64,000 bases of DNA from Treponema sp. (GTDB lineage Bacteria > Spirochaetota > Spirochaetia > Treponematales > Treponemataceae): NCBI GenBank assembly GCA_016293495.1, contig JAEDED010000006.1:57742-121741 (forward strand), read 5' to 3'. The notes beneath the pieces were generated by a model. That model made no database searches. It was not told where the DNA came from and saw nothing but the letters and a program-made list of their open reading frames with translations. Below are positions 62,167 to 64,000 of this stretch, one piece after another (position 1 is the stretch's first letter; each line of letters opens with the position of its first letter). Both the position numbers and the translations under genes were made by a program.

Positions 62167-62286
62167 ATGTTTGCTACTACTGGAATAATTCTGGGAAATG
62201 CAGTTCTTACAAATGATTATTCCAGAACATTGAAGCTTACAGAGAACTTGCATCCGCAGAAAAATGATATACTATGTAATAGATAA
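62167..62286 (+). CDS. Small hypothetical protein (39 residues)
   Basis: ATG 62167 is preceded by an excellent AAGGAG site. The frame encodes 39 residues beginning MFATTGIILGNAVLTNDYS and ends at TAA 62284-62286, just before the truncated restriction gene. It could be a real small protein, the leader peptide of the next gene or a fragment. No family is recognised. Confidence 0.35.
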   Translation: MFATTGIILGNAVLTNDYSRTLKLTENLHPQKNDILCNR

Positions 62287-62303
62287 AAGATGGAGATTTT
62301 ACT

Positions 62304-62714
62304 TTGATTACAGTTGATAACTTTAAGAAAGTTCTTGAAACTCTTGGATTTGCAAACGAAAACAACATATACACAAAGCATTTTGAAACTGTAGACTGCG
62401 ACCTCAAGGCGGATTTTGCAAAACAAAAACTTATTTATCCCACAGAAAAAGGTCTGGAAGTGAATGACGGCACGACAAGCAATTTTGCGCATCCAGAAAA
62501 TTTTGTCGTGTTTGAATGTGTTGCCCGGCTTTTACAAAAAGGCTACAGACCTGAACATATTGAACTTGAGCCTCGCTGGAGTCTTGGTCATGGCGGAAAA
62601 AGCGGTAAGGCAGACATCTGCGTAAAGAACAAAGACAACTCTCCGTATCTGTGCATTATTGAATGTAAGACAGGTAAGGTTAGAGTTGAATCAACATGCA
62701 GTATTGTTAAATAA
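62304..62714 (+). pseudogene. Truncated N-terminal fragment of a restriction-modification enzyme
   Basis: 136 residues from TTG 62304 (GGAG upstream). The segment NFVVFECVARLLQKGYRPEHIELEPRW and the PD-(D/E)XK-type nuclease core, GKSGKADICVKNKDNSP then CIIECKTGK, resemble the start of large type I/IIG restriction enzymes that carry a methyltransferase further on. The protein ends 12 residues after the EXK motif with unrelated sequence (VRVESTCSIVK), whereas such enzymes are usually near 1000 residues. The remainder was lost, at or near the border of the integron-like region. Confidence 0.55.
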
Positions 62715-62801
62715 CACCTACACTTAGCGCCTTGGTCGACAGAATATACATTATATTAAGTGGAGGTTTGAGAAGTAGAATAAAATGAGTGCGTGTTAGG
62801 T
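62708..62801 (+). repeat. Possible degenerate attC site or attI-like site
   Basis: The right core GTTAGGT (62795-62801) matches GTTRRRY, and the 17-base block TGCGTGTTAGGTTTTAT (62790-62806) is repeated at the better attC site. The left core would be AAATAAC (62708-62714), which departs from RYYYAAC at two bases. A side hairpin CCTACACTTA/TAAGTGGAGG lies between. Because the left half is weak, this may be a damaged attC or a different recombination site. Confidence 0.4.
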
Positions 62802-62802
62802 T

Positions 62803-63069
62803 TTATTTTCCATTTATTTCTTTATGATCACCAATATTTATTGGAATAATTGTTTCATCTTCAATTTGAAAATCTATAGCAATTCTATATTGCATATTAA
62901 TAGAAACAGAATATAGTTCTGAAAATTTATGAAGCCTAAGTGATGGATGCTGAGGATTTAATTCCATTAATTGTAAAGTTTTCTGATATTGATTTCTTAA
63001 ATCTGGATATTTTTTTAGGAACTTCTTTACTCGATCTTCATAAGAATCTGTAAAGATAATCTTATACAT
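62803..63069 (-). CDS. RelE/ParE-superfamily toxin
   Basis: 88 residues. MYKIIFTDSYEDRVKKFLKKYP and SLRLHKFSELYSVSINMQYRIAIDF, ending IPINIGDHKEI, match the RelE/YafQ type of toxin, which cleaves mRNA at the ribosome, or ParE relatives. It overlaps the antitoxin gene by 8 bases. Its stop codon lies one base from the integron core site, so the gene is encoded in reverse orientation within the cassette. Confidence 0.82.
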   Translation of the reverse strand: MYKIIFTDSYEDRVKKFLKKYPDLRNQYQKTLQLMELNPQHPSLRLHKFSELYSVSINMQYRIAIDFQIEDETIIPINIGDHKEINGK

Positions 63070-63319
63070 TTGAAACTCTCTTCATATGTTCTTCGACTCC
63101 ATCTGTATAAAAACGACCTGCAGCAATATCCGCTTTGGACTCCTGAATTGCTATATCCAATTCCATTTCACGAATTTTATTATAATCGGAAATTTTAAGA
63201 ACAACGTATTTTTCAACACCACGGACTGTAATTATTGCACTCTGATTTTCATCGACTACAGAATCGATAAGAGTTACACCTTTTACTTTTAAATCATTTG
63301 CTGAAATTGTCATATTCAT
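63062..63319 (-). CDS. Phd/YefM-type antitoxin
   Basis: 85 residues. MTISANDLKVKGVTLID and the central AIITVRGVEKYVVLKISDYNKI resemble the Phd/YefM DNA-binding fold; the C-terminal charged helix (ELDIAIQESKADIAAGRF) would wrap the toxin. GAGG precedes ATG 63319. It is the first gene of the pair, with the operator palindrome just upstream, so it probably represses its own transcription. Confidence 0.82.
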   Translation of the reverse strand: MNMTISANDLKVKGVTLIDSVVDENQSAIITVRGVEKYVVLKISDYNKIREMELDIAIQESKADIAAGRFYTDGVEEHMKRVSNV

Positions 63320-63328
63320 ATTAATACC

Positions 63329-63360
63329 TCACACTATCAATAATACTATTAATAGTGTGA
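63329..63360. promoter_or_regulatory. Operator palindrome of the toxin-antitoxin operon
   Basis: TCACACTAT (63329-63337) and ATAGTGTGA (63352-63360) are perfect 9-base inverted copies separated by 14 bases, directly upstream of the antitoxin start. Such a site fits antitoxin autoregulation. Confidence 0.7.
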
Positions 63361-63670
63361 ATTTACAAGCAAAATAACTTGATAATTAAAACTTATCCAG
63401 TTTTTTATTGAATCAGGATAAACACCTTTAGCAAATAAATTATAATCCAAAAGATAAGCGGCAGTCTGGTGAACAAAGTCCAAATCCAGCAATCGCTTAT
63501 AAGATTCAGATGCATACCTTTACAATTATAACACCAAATTTGGACATTTTGGTGATTTCAATCCTGAACAAACAATACTCTTGGTCACAGTCCATTTTGT
63601 TATATCATACCCGGCTTCTTACTGCCAGTTTCTATGAGTCGGAATTCTTCCATAATATCAATCAAATCAC
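63361..63670. other. Intergenic part of the cassette with decayed coding traces
   Basis: No complete gene is seen. On the minus strand a stop-free stretch between about 63370 and 63510 reads ESYKRLLDLDFVHQTAAYLL and GVYPDSIKNW without a start codon. Another short minus-strand frame near 63585-63670 reads IDIMEEFRLIETGSKKPG. Both look like remnants of old genes. Confidence 0.35.
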
Positions 63671-63736
63671 GTCTAACTTGCATTTAAACCGCAAACGGCT
63701 TGACCGCGTGTCGGTGATTTGAAATGCGTGTTAGGT
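63671..63736 (+). repeat. Integron attC recombination site
   Basis: The left core GTCTAAC (63671-63677) fits RYYYAAC and the right core GTTAGGT (63730-63736) fits GTTRRRY. Between them the arms are imperfect inverted repeats: CTAAC-TT-GCATTT-AA-ACCG on the left mirrors CGGT-GATTTG-AAATGC-GT-GTTAG on the right, with unpaired extra bases, as expected for a folded attC bottom strand. 66 bases is within the normal size range. T. denticola is known to carry a chromosomal integron. Confidence 0.8.
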
Positions 63737-63737
63737 T

Positions 63738-64000
63738 TTATCTCACTACAACTGAACTTTTTGGTACAAATTCTACTTTTAAGCTCATGTTCAAACCTTC
63801 TGCGAGTCTTTGCAACAATTTCACGGTAGGATTTGCTGATCCATTTTCTATCTTGCTTATGTCTGATTGTGCAATACCTGTTGCTTCCGACAATATTTTT
63901 GCATCCTTTTTAGCAATTTCATTATCTTTTTTTGTCATCCACTGCTTATACATACGGCGTGCAAAAAAGGACGCCGGTGCGTTCAAAAGAGGACAACCGG
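63738..64000 (-). CDS. XRE-family regulator, probable antitoxin of the next cassette (partial)
   Basis: The minus-strand frame is open to the window edge, so the start may lie outside. A TTG at 63986 and ATG codons at 63951 and 63936 are possible. The helix-turn-helix reads LSEATGIAQSDISKIENGSANPTVKLLQRLAEGLNM, ending LKVEFVPKSSVVVR, as in HigA-type antitoxins. The stop is one base from the attC core GTTAGGT, the same placing as in the previous cassette. A toxin gene probably lies upstream, beyond the window. Confidence 0.7.
   Translation of the reverse strand, partial: GCPLLNAPASFFARRMYKQWMTKKDNEIAKKDAKILSEATGIAQSDISKIENGSANPTVKLLQRLAEGLNMSLKVEFVPKSSVVVR

Noticed and set aside
62708..62801. 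Calling this an attI site
   Set aside because: No integrase gene lies beside it and the left core is poor, so it is listed only as a weak attC-like site.
63510..63722. Plus-strand 70-codon frame over the attC site
   Set aside because: It runs through the attC arms, has no ribosome-binding site and no protein-like pattern.

Overview
The window is AT-rich chromosomal DNA that reads as a Treponema-type spirochaete. The evidence is a P83/100-family antigen protein, the ribosomal/replication order rpsF-ssb-rpsR-rplI-dnaB, the coaD/rpmF/acpP/rnc cluster, many HEAT-repeat and PilZ proteins, and an Rnf-like operon. Most identifications are by eye from motifs and length. No database search was run.

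Layout. 1-2036 (minus): tsf (cut by the window edge), rpsB and maf. 2103-10027: tRNA-Arg, exported HEAT and lipoprotein genes, coaD, rpmF, acpP, rnc, a penicillin-binding carboxypeptidase, a Lys/Ala/Thr-rich membrane protein, tRNA-Gly, an NTPase-Asp23-like fusion and a pseudouridine synthase. 10112-18564 (plus): a PAP2-like membrane protein, a membrane protein of unknown function, a six-gene Rnf-like operon (C-D-G-E-A-B order) and a GH57-fold protein. The Rnf-like subunits and the GH57 protein keep the fold-level sequence of their families but have lost most canonical cofactor or catalytic residues.

18722-24750 is an accessory island that uses CAA rather than the local CAG for Gln. It holds a carbohydrate-binding-like secreted protein, a CE4 deacetylase lipoprotein, a cytosolic LacI-like sensor kinase with its NarL-type regulator, and the remnant of another gene split by a complete 1414-bp IS3-family element with a 4-bp target duplication.

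24801-56579 is mainly core: metG, a FemX-like ligase, RNase Z, a Gld-like ABC exporter, a CPBP protease, PilZ, comEC, the rpsF-dnaB cluster, P83/100, an RlmD/RumA-type methyltransferase, rsmA, YggS, two RluA-family synthases, tRNA-Leu, a pseudo-receiver protein and mfd.

56611-60400 holds the most striking system: two adjacent membrane receptors, each with an extracytoplasmic domain, seven transmembrane helices and a class III cyclase domain. Their active-site residues are complementary. The first lacks both metal-binding Asp but keeps the Asn/Arg pair; the second keeps both Asp but has lost Asn/Arg. This predicts an obligate heterodimeric cyclase analogous to the C1/C2 halves of animal adenylyl cyclases.

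62167-64000 is a second accessory region: a truncated restriction-modification gene, a Phd/RelE-type toxin-antitoxin pair, a convincing integron attC site and the start of a further cassette with an XRE regulator. This looks like part of a chromosomal integron array.
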